Source of the DNA: CAZTHM01 sp041946825
GTDB lineage: Bacteria; Acidobacteriota; Terriglobia; UBA7540
Assembly: GCA_041946825.1 (NCBI GenBank)
Contig: JBHGBD010000004.1
Location: 124,001-188,000 of the forward strand
Direction of reading: 5' to 3'
DNA: 64,000 bases
Shown here one piece after another: positions 17,845-26,566 of this stretch; within the stretch, counting starts at the first letter, position 1; each line of letters begins with the position of its first letter. Below the pieces are notes generated by a model. The model did not search any database, was not told the origin of the DNA, and was given only the letters and a program-made list of their open reading frames with translations. A program made the translations under genes and the position numbers.

Positions 17845-18696
17845 TTAGCGGGCCTTGGTCGCCAGGGCCGCCATCACTTTCGTGCGCTCGGTGGCGATGA
17901 AGCTGACGATTTCCTGAATCGCCGCCTCGTTCTGCTCAGGGCTTTGGTCCGGCTTGAACCCGAAATCGTTCCCGCCCGTGGCAACCCGTACCAGGGCAAT
18001 GGCGGCCATGCGAAGGTTGGGGTCTTTGTCCCGCAGAGCTCGGTTGAAAATCCGCTGGCCGTTGTCCACCCCACCGACGATCTCGATGGGCGGCGGAGTT
18101 TTGTGGCGATGGACGACCTGCTCAGGTGTCATCGCGCTGCCTTCGGTGAAGCGCCACACACCTAACCGCGCCGAGTCGAGGGCATGATTCGCCTCGCGCG
18201 TCGCTTCCATCCTCTGCTGAAAGGCCTCGGCCCGCGCGGCGGGCTCGGCCGTCGTGTCTCCCGTGGCCGCCTGCGCGGCGGCAATCGTCTCGTCGAGCAT
18301 ATGCGCCATCGCCGCGATCCCCTCAGTCCTTCCCAGCACGGTCAGGACGTTTGCCGGCGCGACGCGCTTCAGCGGGTCTGTGCTCATCAGCATCGGCACA
18401 AGGCGGGGGATGGCTTGCTCCTTGAGAGGAATGAAGGCCGTGAACAACTCAGCTGAGGTCCGGGGGTGCGAAAGCTGCTGGAGGAGATAATCCAGATCTC
18501 CCTTGCGCGCCGGGTCCAGCGGAGGGCTCAATTCGACTTTGCCCTTCCTCAAGGCATCCGTTTCAACCTGGACACTCGGCTTCTCCTGTTTGGCTTTGCG
18601 CTCGCGCTCCTGGCGCGCCAGATCGCCAAGTGATTGCGCAACGGCCAGCTGCGAGACAAGAAACAGACCAATGAACAATCCCCATGCGGTTCTCAT
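17845..18696 (-). CDS. secreted helical protein of unknown function
   Basis: 283-aa protein with a signal peptide (MRTAWGLFIGLFLVSQLAVA) followed by a charged helix SLGDLARQERERKAKQ that recurs in acidobacterial secreted proteins. The rest is helical with HEAT-like pairs (ELFTAFIPLKEQAIPRLVPM; DKDPNLRMAAIALVRVA). No catalytic motif. ATG 18696 has AAGGGGG upstream and is preferred to the M ten residues earlier. Convergent with the TlpA-like gene. Confidence 0.7.
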   Translation of the reverse strand: MRTAWGLFIGLFLVSQLAVAQSLGDLARQERERKAKQEKPSVQVETDALRKGKVELSPPLDPARKGDLDYLLQQLSHPRTSAELFTAFIPLKEQAIPRLVPMLMSTDPLKRVAPANVLTVLGRTEGIAAMAHMLDETIAAAQAATGDTTAEPAARAEAFQQRMEATREANHALDSARLGVWRFTEGSAMTPEQVVHRHKTPPPIEIVGGVDNGQRIFNRALRDKDPNLRMAAIALVRVATGGNDFGFKPDQSPEQNEAAIQEIVSFIATERTKVMAALATKAR

Positions 18697-18801
18697 TGCC
18701 GCCCCCTTGTCAGAGGATACTTGCACCCTTGCGTGACCACGCCGATTGCAGCGGATTATCTCACAGAAATCCTCGCGCGGGAACTCATCGGCCGCCGTGC
18801 C

Positions 18802-19323
18802 TCAGCGCGGAAGAAGCAAGCGGCCCAACAGAACCAGGCCCGACAGCAGCTTGGCGCCATCCAGTCCCGTAAACACCGTGTGCAGCGTTCTAAACCGACC
18901 CATCTCCGGCGGCGGGGGATTACGCGGCACAAAATCCATCTGGCGGCCGAGGTTCACAATCTCGGGAGTAATGTAAAGCGTCAACACTGCCGCCAGCATG
19001 AGCATGGCGCCGGCGAAAACCAAATTGAATGAGGAGCGCGGAACCTGCCGAAGCAGCAACCCCAATAGAATTCCACCGAGCACGAGTTGCGCCCAGCCAT
19101 ATGCGTGAAAATAGGAGCGGTTAATTTCCGAAGTGAGGTAACGCATGAGAACGCGAGTCTGGTCGGCGGTCAGCGGTTTGGCGGCCTCGGTGAATTGTGA
19201 ACCCGATTCACGCAGGATACGGTTGAGCGTCGCAAAACTACCGCTCGCCGCGAACCACATGCAGACCGTCATCGCCACCCAGGTACTCAGGATTACGATT
19301 GCCAGCAATCGAGTTCGCTCCAT
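18802..19323 (-). CDS. integral membrane protein, unknown function
   Basis: 173 aa with four membrane segments (about 6-27, 75-95, 100-120, 150-170). The loop between segments 1 and 2 is charged (LTADQTRVLMRYLTSEINRS). The architecture resembles small four-helix membrane proteins such as the DUF4149 type, but I cannot confirm the family. No strong ribosome site. Confidence 0.65.
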   Translation of the reverse strand: MERTRLLAIVILSTWVAMTVCMWFAASGSFATLNRILRESGSQFTEAAKPLTADQTRVLMRYLTSEINRSYFHAYGWAQLVLGGILLGLLLRQVPRSSFNLVFAGAMLMLAAVLTLYITPEIVNLGRQMDFVPRNPPPPEMGRFRTLHTVFTGLDGAKLLSGLVLLGRLLLPR

Positions 19324-19453
19324 GGGGATTCTTAATTATGAGTTCTGAATAATGAAGCGAAGGCCGGAAACTGGGGGAAGGAATCTTGATGCGTCTTCCA
19401 TCCCTCGTCACTCCATCAACAAGCTCCCACTGCCGGCCTCCTGGCGCACAATG

Positions 19454-20656
19454 TCAGGCAGGGGGCGTCGCGGTCTTGCGCGGCGGATTGAAGAACGGAA
19501 GCGCCACCACGCCGACCGGCACTCGGTGCCGAGTGGCCTCGACCGTGAGTTCCATCTCGAGCCGCGCGCCGGCCTGGGCGAATCCCGCGCCGACGCTCGC
19601 CAGCGCAATCATCTTCTTCAATATCGGCGACCAAGTCGTTGAGGTCGCCCGCCCCACTTGCTGCCCATGGCAATAGACTGGCACCGCAACGCGCGAAGCG
19701 GTGCTCGGCGCCTGCGGGGCGAGGTCGTATTTCTCATAGATATTCTCCACCTCGGTCCAGTCGATCTCGAGGCCTACGAGGCGACGCGCCGGGCCGCCGG
19801 CCCTCTGCTCGGCGATGAGAGCCGAGCGCCCAATGAAATTCTCTTTCTCGAAGTGCACAAGACGCCCGAAGTTGAGCTCGAAGGGCGAATAGCACTGTGA
19901 TGCGATCAGCGCTCTCCTGCTGCTGACGTAATCCACTTCAATCAACAACAATCCCGCCTCGATGCGCGCCACGTCCAGCGCCACCATACCCGCGGCCTTC
20001 ACGTCGAACTCCCTCCCACCTTCGACGATCGCGTCCCAGACCTTCACTGCGTCATTCCAGGGAATCCAGATTTCGTAGCCAAGATCACCGGTGTAACCTG
20101 TGCGCGAAATATCCACGGGCACACCGGCGATAGAGCCATGGGTCACGCGGAAGTACTTCAGATTCTGAATGTCCGCGTCGGCGATTTTTCTGAGCAGCCG
20201 CGCGGAGGTCGGACCTTGAAGCGCAAGCGCTGCGACCTTTTCCGAAATATCTTCGATGGCGACATCCAACCCCAGCGCGTTTTGCCGGAACCAGCGCAGG
20301 CTGGGGTCGGCGGCGGTCCAACGGTACGAATCCTCATCCAATCGCGTGATGGTGCCGTCATCGATGACTTTTCCTTGCTCATCGCACCAGCAGCAATAAA
20401 TCACCTGATTGACGGCTACCTTTTCAATGTCTCGCGCAATGATGCGATTGACGAGTTTTGTCGCATCCTTGCCTTTGACGAGGTATTTGAACAAAGGCGT
20501 CACATCAATCAGCGCTGAAGCGTTGCGGATGGCGTTGTATTCGTGCTCTTGGTGCGTCTCGTAGACGCTGACCGTGTAATAGCCCGACCACTCCCGATAG
20601 CTGAGGCTGTGGCAGAGCGCGAAGGTCCTCTCGTGAACCGCGGTCCCGATTGGCAA
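19454..20656 (-). CDS. GcvT-like aminomethyltransferase family protein
   Basis: 400-aa folate-dependent aminomethyl- or methyltransferase of the GcvT/DmdA superfamily. Conserved segments: ASALIDVTPLFKYLVKGKDA, ALQGPTSARLL, the folate-site DISRTGYTGDLGYEIW near 190, and AGMVALDVARIEAGLLL. It is not beside gcvH or gcvP, so a stand-alone role (for example demethylation of N- or S-methyl compounds) is more likely than glycine cleavage. The start is TTG 20656 with GGGGGGTG 4-5 nt upstream; no ATG is available. Divergent from the FAD oxidoreductases. A -10 TATAAT lies at 20711-20706 on this strand. Confidence 0.85.
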   Translation of the reverse strand: MPIGTAVHERTFALCHSLSYREWSGYYTVSVYETHQEHEYNAIRNASALIDVTPLFKYLVKGKDATKLVNRIIARDIEKVAVNQVIYCCWCDEQGKVIDDGTITRLDEDSYRWTAADPSLRWFRQNALGLDVAIEDISEKVAALALQGPTSARLLRKIADADIQNLKYFRVTHGSIAGVPVDISRTGYTGDLGYEIWIPWNDAVKVWDAIVEGGREFDVKAAGMVALDVARIEAGLLLIEVDYVSSRRALIASQCYSPFELNFGRLVHFEKENFIGRSALIAEQRAGGPARRLVGLEIDWTEVENIYEKYDLAPQAPSTASRVAVPVYCHGQQVGRATSTTWSPILKKMIALASVGAGFAQAGARLEMELTVEATRHRVPVGVVALPFFNPPRKTATPPA

Positions 20657-20752
20657 AGTTCACCCCCCAAGTGGACTTGTGCAGACGCCTGCTGGCGGGA
20701 GACCGATTATAGGCGCTCCGTTCACCGGTGACAACATAAGACGCGATACCTG

Positions 20753-20781
20753 CTGACAATTCTCGCCGGCCCCGTTAGAAT
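20753..20781 (+). promoter_or_regulatory. promoter of the FAD oxidoreductase pair
   Basis: CTGACA (20753-20758), 17-nt spacer, TAGAAT (20776-20781). It lies about 55 nt upstream of the ATG at 20837. Confidence 0.55.
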
Positions 20782-20836
20782 GGCGGCTGGTTTCCTGCTC
20801 GCGTCTGAAGGCCGCGCGATACAGATAAGACAACGC

Positions 20837-22420
20837 ATGAATTCCAAATACGATGCCATCGTCATCGGTGGCGGGCACAACGGTCTGGTCAACGCCGCCT
20901 ACCTGGCACGCGCTGGGAAGAAGGTGCTGGTCCTCGAGCGGCGCCACGTCCTGGGCGGCGCGGCGGTCACCGAGGAAATCATTCCCGGCTTTAAGTTTTC
21001 CGTCTGCTCCTACGTGGTCTCGTTGCTTCGTCCCGAGATCATCCGCGAGCTCGATTTGCCCCGGCATGGCCTCGAGATACTTCCTCTCGACGGCACCTTC
21101 ACCCCCATGCCGAACGGAGATCACCTGTGGCGCGTGAACGACCACGCCAAGACACGCCGCGAGATCGCGAGGCATTCGCGCCTCGACGCCGAAGCCTACG
21201 AAGAATACGGACAGGCGATGGCGAAGATGGCAAAGTTCGTGAAGCCCATCCTCAGCATGGTGCCGCCCGATCCTACCAAGCTCAGCTACAGCGAACTGAG
21301 CAAGCTCCTCTTCCTTGGCCGCCGGTTTCAGTCGCTGCCCCACGAGGAAAAGTACAACCAGGTCCAGTTGATGACCATGAGCGCCGCCGATTTCCTCGAC
21401 CAATGGTTCGAGACCGACGTCCTGAAGGCGACCATGTCGGCGTCGGGAATCATCGGGACGTTTCTGGGTGTGCGCTCGCCCGGGACCGCCTACGTGCTGC
21501 TCCACCATTACATGGGCGAGATCGACGGGGCGTTCCGCTCCTGGGGATTCGCACGGGGGGGCACTGGAGCGATTTCTAATGCCATCGCCAGCGCGGCGCG
21601 TGAAGCGGGCGTGGAGATTCGCACCCAGGCGCCCATCGCGAAGATCCTGGTCAAAGACGGTCGTGCCATAGGCGTGGCCCTTGTGAATGGCGACGAGTTC
21701 TTCGCGGACGTCATCTCCTCCAGCGTTGACCCGAACCTTACATTCCTGAAGATGATCGATCCGGGTCATCTGCCCGACGACTTTCTAGAGGAAGTGCGAC
21801 GGTACAAATTCCGCGGCTCATCTGGCAAAGTCAACCTGGCGCTCGACGCGCTGCCGGATTTCAAATGCCTGCCGGGATCGGGCGCGCACCTGCGCGGCGC
21901 GATTTCCATTTCGCCCGCCGTCGAATACATGGAGCGCGCCTACGACGACGCAAAGTACGGCGACTATTCGCGCCGGCCGTACATTGATATGGTGATCCCC
22001 ACACTCACCGATCCCTCCGTCGCTCCGCCGGGTAAACACATCCTGTCCTGCTTCGTGCAGTACGCGCCGTACAAATTGCGCGAGGGCAACTGGGATGAGA
22101 AGCGCGAAGCATTCGGCGACAATGTTATCGATACCGTTGCCGAGTACGCGCCGAATCTCAAGAACATCATCATCGGTCGCCAGGTGCTGACGCCACTCGA
22201 CCTGGAGCGCGAGTTCGGCCTGACTGAAGGGAACATCTTCCAGGGGGAGCTGACACTTGAGCAACTGTTCTTCCTGAGGCCCGTGCCCGGCTGGGCCGAA
22301 TATCGCACGCCCATCAAGAACCTCTACATGTGCGGCTCGGCTACACATCCCGGCGGAGGAATCATGGGGGCGCCGGGTCGCCTAGGGGCGCTCAAGATCC
22401 TGAAGGACGGTGGACGGTAG
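20837..22420 (+). CDS. PYROXD2/CrtI-like FAD-dependent oxidoreductase
   Basis: 527-aa flavoprotein. The N-terminus has a Rossmann dinucleotide-binding site (AIVIGGGHNGLVNAAYLARAG, then LVLERR) and a phytoene-desaturase-like body ending GGGIMGAPGRLGA. Sequence style matches the PYROXD2 branch rather than true carotenoid desaturases: no crtB or other carotenoid genes are near. ATG 20837 is used because the Rossmann motif then starts at about residue 7; the frame is open 57 nt upstream without purpose. A second homologue follows 87 nt downstream. Confidence 0.85.
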   Translation: MNSKYDAIVIGGGHNGLVNAAYLARAGKKVLVLERRHVLGGAAVTEEIIPGFKFSVCSYVVSLLRPEIIRELDLPRHGLEILPLDGTFTPMPNGDHLWRVNDHAKTRREIARHSRLDAEAYEEYGQAMAKMAKFVKPILSMVPPDPTKLSYSELSKLLFLGRRFQSLPHEEKYNQVQLMTMSAADFLDQWFETDVLKATMSASGIIGTFLGVRSPGTAYVLLHHYMGEIDGAFRSWGFARGGTGAISNAIASAAREAGVEIRTQAPIAKILVKDGRAIGVALVNGDEFFADVISSSVDPNLTFLKMIDPGHLPDDFLEEVRRYKFRGSSGKVNLALDALPDFKCLPGSGAHLRGAISISPAVEYMERAYDDAKYGDYSRRPYIDMVIPTLTDPSVAPPGKHILSCFVQYAPYKLREGNWDEKREAFGDNVIDTVAEYAPNLKNIIIGRQVLTPLDLEREFGLTEGNIFQGELTLEQLFFLRPVPGWAEYRTPIKNLYMCGSATHPGGGIMGAPGRLGALKILKDGGR

Positions 22421-22507
22421 ATGACACACGGCATACAGCGCGCTCGCGGCCGATATTGGTTCTTCCAACATCCCGTCGAGCGCATGCCGTCGCCCGGTCT
22501 TTGATCC

Positions 22508-24103
22508 ATGTCTAGAACACACGACATCGTCATCGTCGGCGCCGGGCACAATGGCCTGGTGACGGCGTTCTATCTTGCGCGCGCGGGGCTGAAGCCGCTC
22601 GTGCTCGAGCGCCGTCGGGTGGTCGGCGGCGCGGCGCTCACCGATGAGATTCACCCCGGCTTCAAGTGCCCGACCCTCGCTCACTCCGCCGGGCCAGTCG
22701 CGCCGCAGATCGTTCGCGACATGCAACTCGACGGCCACGGTCTCGAGGTGATCCAACCGGAAGTCAGGGTCTTCGCTCCCTCGCCCGACGGGCGTGCATT
22801 GGTGCTTTACGACGACCTCGCGAAGTCGTCGCGGGCGATCGCCAAATTCTCTGCGAATGATGCCGAGAAATTCTCGGAATTTGCGCACGTGCTGGGCCGA
22901 CTGGCCCAAGTGCTTAGCCGAGTCTTGTCGCAGACTCCACCCTCGATCGACGAGCCGAGCCGGGGCGATCTATGGCACATGGTCAAGGCGGGCAAAGCGC
23001 TGCGCGGCTTGGGGAAGAAAGACATGTTCCGCCTGCTGCGCTGGGGGCCAATGGCGGTCGCCGATCTGGCGGGTGAATGGTTCGATACCGAAATCCTCCG
23101 CGCCGCCGTCGCCGTGCGCGGCATTTTCGGCGCACATCTCGGGCCGTGGTCCGCGGGCTCCAGCGCGTTGTTGCTCCTGCGCGCCGCGGCTGATCCGCAT
23201 CCAGCAGGCGCCACGTCATTTGTGAAGGGCGGCATGGGTTCGCTCGCCAACGCACTGGCAGCCGCAGCACGCGAGGCCGGCGCGGAAATCCTTGCCGATG
23301 CCGAGGTGGCCGCGATTCGAGTCAAGGATGGCGCGGCAACCGGCGCGGTCCTCGCAAGTGGCGAAGAGATCGCTGCCAAAATGATCGTCTCGAATGCCGA
23401 CCCGCGCCGCACGCTGTTGGGACTGGTTGATCCCGTTCACCTCGACCCGAGCTTCGTGCTGAAGATGCAGCACTATCGCTGTCCGGGGACCGTCGCCAAA
23501 GTGAACCTCGCGCTTGCCGGGCTTCCGAATTTCACCGCAGGCGGGAATGCTCACGAACTCCTTGCGGGGCGCATCCACATCGGACCAGATATCGATTACC
23601 TCGAGCGCGCCTTCGATGACGCCAAGTACGGCGATTTTTCTCGCGCGCCGGTACTCGATATCGCGATTCCTTCCCTCACCGACCCGTCGCTCGCTCCCGC
23701 GGGAAAGCACGTGATGTCGGTTTACGCGCAGTTCGCGCCTCACAAACTGAAGGCATCTGACTGGAACGCCCAGCGTGACGCACTCGGCGATACGGTCATC
23801 AAGACCCTGGCGGCGTACACGCCCGACCTTCCGAACCTTGTACTACATCGCCAAGTCATTACGCCGCTCGACCTCGAAGAAACTTACGGCCTCACTGGCG
23901 GCCACATCTTCCACGGCGAACTGGCTCTCGACCAGTTCTTCACCATGCGGCCGATTCTCGGCTGGGCGCAATACGCAACGCCCATTCGCGGTCTTTACCT
24001 CTGCGGCTCGGGAACTCATCCGGGCAATGGACTCACCGGTCTTTCCGGCGCGAATGCCGCACGCCAGATTCTTAAGGACTGGAAGAGGGGAGTATCCGCC
24101 TAG
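22508..24103 (+). CDS. PYROXD2/CrtI-like FAD-dependent oxidoreductase, second copy
   Basis: 531-aa paralogue of the preceding gene, colinear over its full length: IVIVGAGHNGLVTAFYLARAG at the start, LERAFDDAKYGDFSRAP in the middle and HPGNGLTGLSGANAARQIL at the end. The two are clearly diverged, so this is an old duplication or a heteromer rather than a recent copy. Substrate unknown. Same strand and a short gap suggest one transcript. Confidence 0.85.
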   Translation: MSRTHDIVIVGAGHNGLVTAFYLARAGLKPLVLERRRVVGGAALTDEIHPGFKCPTLAHSAGPVAPQIVRDMQLDGHGLEVIQPEVRVFAPSPDGRALVLYDDLAKSSRAIAKFSANDAEKFSEFAHVLGRLAQVLSRVLSQTPPSIDEPSRGDLWHMVKAGKALRGLGKKDMFRLLRWGPMAVADLAGEWFDTEILRAAVAVRGIFGAHLGPWSAGSSALLLLRAAADPHPAGATSFVKGGMGSLANALAAAAREAGAEILADAEVAAIRVKDGAATGAVLASGEEIAAKMIVSNADPRRTLLGLVDPVHLDPSFVLKMQHYRCPGTVAKVNLALAGLPNFTAGGNAHELLAGRIHIGPDIDYLERAFDDAKYGDFSRAPVLDIAIPSLTDPSLAPAGKHVMSVYAQFAPHKLKASDWNAQRDALGDTVIKTLAAYTPDLPNLVLHRQVITPLDLEETYGLTGGHIFHGELALDQFFTMRPILGWAQYATPIRGLYLCGSGTHPGNGLTGLSGANAARQILKDWKRGVSA

Positions 24104-24561
24104 CCTTTTGGAGGCCAGGGGCACATGGAAAGTTGAGCGCGGATGAGAAGGGGGCGAAGTATTCGGCGTGGCCCCCACCCCAGAGGACACCATTCATGTA
24201 ACTGTGGTATTTTCAATCACATAACCGCATTTTCAGTTCAATATGCCTGTTTCCCCTAGATACAAATTCAGACTGGATGCCATAAAGCTAAGTATTTTGT
24301 TATCATTTGTTTGGCGGCTTCGGTTTTTCATTTTCCGGTCCAGGGCGAAGGCTGGCTCGGAAAGGCCTTGCTCCCCTTATGTCTAGCCCCTGGCAGGCCC
24401 GGCACCTTCCTACCTTCGAGCCGGTTAACAAATATATCTAGGCTAATCTAAGACACCCCCCTTGCTAACAGAAAAATGTTCGAGGTGGCCTGGCCGACAT
24501 TGGCTGGATTCGGTTTGCACGCCGAAATCCTGGCGAGTAGACTGAGCGCGGAGCCCGCCCC
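24104..24561. other. long AT-richer gene-free stretch
   Basis: About 460 bases with no credible gene. The part from about 24190 to 24310 is markedly more AT-rich than the surroundings. It contains one copy of a dispersed repeat (24295-24340). No tRNA, terminator or clear promoter seen. Confidence 0.5.
24295..24340 (+). repeat. dispersed repeat, copy 1 (other copy 49045-49090)
   Basis: Shares the exact 16-mer CGGCTTCGGTTTTTCA (24315-24330) with 49065-49080. Both are preceded at the same distance by TTTTGTT and followed by similar bases, about 36 of 46 matching. Both copies lie in long intergenic stretches 170-220 bases upstream of a + strand gene. Confidence 0.45.
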
Positions 24562-25440
24562 ATGGAAGATCCGGCCACTCCAACGCTTAATCGCGCCGAG
24601 CGTGCGCATGAACACGGCCTTGCATGGGTTGGCCGATTCGTCGGCCAGATCCGCCCGCGGGTCTCGCTCGCCTCGGGGAGTCTGTTCGTCCTGCTGACGC
24701 TCTTCCTGCCGATTGGCTTTGAAGCTTGCGGGCCTGCCCGCCGGGGACACGAACTGATGAATGGCAAAGGCGATTGGCCGACTTTGATGGGGCTCGCGTC
24801 CTCCGTCGCAGGCCGCGATTTCTATGCGCTCGTTCTACTCGTAGCTTTTTTCACGCTCATCATGGTAACTGCCTCGGCAGTGCGGCCCGACCTGATCCAC
24901 AACAGCGCATTGATCCCCCGAATGACGTTATTGACAGGCGCTATTTCGTTGTTCCTCGTCTGCGACGTCACGTTACTTCTGGCAGCTTTGTCAGGAGACA
25001 AGGCGGGCCCGGCAGCCCTGCTGCCCGTTGTGCTCTCCTGCCTGGCTCCGGGGATTTTCTGGCCGCGGAAGGGATTCGCGGCTTGGATCAGCGTCCTGGT
25101 TATCAGCGGCACATCGTTGTTGATTGTCGATCGGTTGGGATTGCAGATTGCTGAGCCCATCAACTGGATCGTCATCACGCTCGAAACGATTTACGCCCTG
25201 ATTCCTCTTGGACTGTGGTTCCGATACGGACTTTCCTCTCGGCCGGAAGTCAGAGCTCGATGGAAAACGGTCCAGCGCGGGCTCGTTGCTCTTTACTTCT
25301 TCGCTGTCTTGGGAAATATCTGGTTCCTGGGGATCGCCATCAGCGAGGATTTATGGGGTTTTGTTCCGTGCTACCTTGGTATTCATTTGATGTCACTAGG
25401 TTACTGGAGGCTCGGCGTCATCCCGTCGCGTCCGCTTTGA
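24562..25440 (+). CDS. integral membrane protein, unknown function
   Basis: 292 aa with about seven hydrophobic segments (LASGSLFVLLTLFLPIGF, YALVLLVAFFTLIM and so on). One extracytoplasmic-type loop has a single Cys (EACGPARRGHE). No motif identifies a transport or enzyme family. ATG 24562 has GGAG 8 nt upstream. It stands isolated between the oxidoreductase pair and the leftward methyltransferases. Confidence 0.65.
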   Translation: MEDPATPTLNRAERAHEHGLAWVGRFVGQIRPRVSLASGSLFVLLTLFLPIGFEACGPARRGHELMNGKGDWPTLMGLASSVAGRDFYALVLLVAFFTLIMVTASAVRPDLIHNSALIPRMTLLTGAISLFLVCDVTLLLAALSGDKAGPAALLPVVLSCLAPGIFWPRKGFAAWISVLVISGTSLLIVDRLGLQIAEPINWIVITLETIYALIPLGLWFRYGLSSRPEVRARWKTVQRGLVALYFFAVLGNIWFLGIAISEDLWGFVPCYLGIHLMSLGYWRLGVIPSRPL

Positions 25441-25479
25441 AGCCTGCCTAGGCCGATCCTAACACCAGAGATCTCGACG

Positions 25480-26409
25480 TCACGCAGGTAGAGTCTTGGG
25501 CAGGCCGTTCTTCAGCGCTTCGATATGCATGGGCGTGGTGCCGCAGCAGCCGCCCAGCACCTGCGCGCCGAGCGAAGCCCACTGACGCGCCGCGGCAAGG
25601 TACTGGTCAGGAGGATATTCGTCGGTGAACATCCAGTCGGGGGGATCGAAGCGGCCGACGTGCGCGTACCCGCCCATGGGCTTCCGGTATTCTTTCGAAA
25701 GCTCGCCGAGCGCGCGGGTAATGTCAGGTACCGGCGCGCAGTTGAAAAGGAGGACGTCCGGCTCGATTCCGGCCAGTCCCTTGCAGACGTCCATGGCGGT
25801 CTCACCGTTTAACAACCTTCCGTTCCAGTCGCAAACGAAACCGACCCAGCCCGGAATTTCGATTTCGCGTGCGGCTTCGAGCGCCATGCGCGCTTCCTTC
25901 GAACTGTTGAACGTTTCAAAGAGCATCAGGTCGGCGCCGCCGTCCTTGAACGCCTGAACGATTTCGTGATACTCGCCGCGCATTTCCTCGACGCTGGGCG
26001 CGTGGTCGGGCCGGAAACACCAATCGAGCGTGGTCATGGCGCCGGCGATGCAGACGTCGGAGCGGCCGGTTTGTTCGCGGGCTTCCTCGACACGCTTCAC
26101 ACCCTCGCGGATCAGGAACGGGGCACGCGCTTCGAGGTCGGGCGCGCCGATGCGACGCATGTGCTCGGGATCGGCGAAATGATTCATGTAGCTGCGCCGC
26201 GCGAGCTGAAAGGTGTTCGTCGAGACGACATCGGCGCCGGCACTGATGTAATCGGCGTGAATCGCTCGGATGGCGTCAGGCTCGCTTTCGACTTTGTGCC
26301 CTTCCCAGGTCACACCGCGGCGCAACATCTCGCTTCCGATGCCGCCGTCGAGGATGACGATCTCGCGGCGGGCCAGCCGGTCTTTCAGCTTTCCATAACG
26401 TTCGGTCAT
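25480..26409 (-). CDS. homocysteine S-methyltransferase family protein
   Basis: 309-aa Zn-dependent methyltransferase-type TIM barrel. It has LDGGIGSEMLRRG at the start, NTFQLARR, and the zinc Cys ligands in FNCAP (about residue 224) and GGCCGTTP (about 288-289). Such enzymes move a methyl group from S-methylmethionine, betaine or similar donors to homocysteine. A homologue lies directly upstream on the same strand. The donor cannot be read from sequence. Confidence 0.88.
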   Translation of the reverse strand: MTERYGKLKDRLARREIVILDGGIGSEMLRRGVTWEGHKVESEPDAIRAIHADYISAGADVVSTNTFQLARRSYMNHFADPEHMRRIGAPDLEARAPFLIREGVKRVEEAREQTGRSDVCIAGAMTTLDWCFRPDHAPSVEEMRGEYHEIVQAFKDGGADLMLFETFNSSKEARMALEAAREIEIPGWVGFVCDWNGRLLNGETAMDVCKGLAGIEPDVLLFNCAPVPDITRALGELSKEYRKPMGGYAHVGRFDPPDWMFTDEYPPDQYLAAARQWASLGAQVLGGCCGTTPMHIEALKNGLPKTLPA

Positions 26410-26470
26410 GTTTTGGTACCACGTGGGTCGTGAGTTGTAAGCCTTCAGCTATCAGCCGCCAGCGGCTATT

Positions 26471-26506
26471 TGTGATTTTTGACTTTTGCCTTTAACTTTT
26501 GATTTT
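26471..26506. repeat. low-complexity T-rich quasi-tandem repeat
   Basis: Runs of TTTTGA / TTTTGC / TTTTGA-type 9-12-nt units between the two methyltransferase genes. It is of the same general style as other short quasi-repeats in this window (37668, 57360). Confidence 0.4.
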
Positions 26507-26548
26507 CCGTTCCGCTGTTGAGCGGATCTCGCGCGTCAGCCGACAATC

Positions 26549-26565
26549 GGCGATCACAGATCGCC
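26549..26565. repeat. REP-like hairpin at a gene 3' end
   Basis: GGCGATC ACA GATCGCC: 7-bp stem with a 3-nt loop, 1 base beyond the stop codon (26567-26569) of the upstream methyltransferase on the minus strand. Sequences of this style are widespread palindromic elements in several soil bacteria; that link is from memory. Confidence 0.5.
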
Positions 26566-26566
26566 G

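Noticed and set aside
20837..24103. Carotenoid desaturase pair
   Set aside because: The proteins resemble PYROXD2-like oxidoreductases and no phytoene synthase or other carotenoid genes lie nearby.
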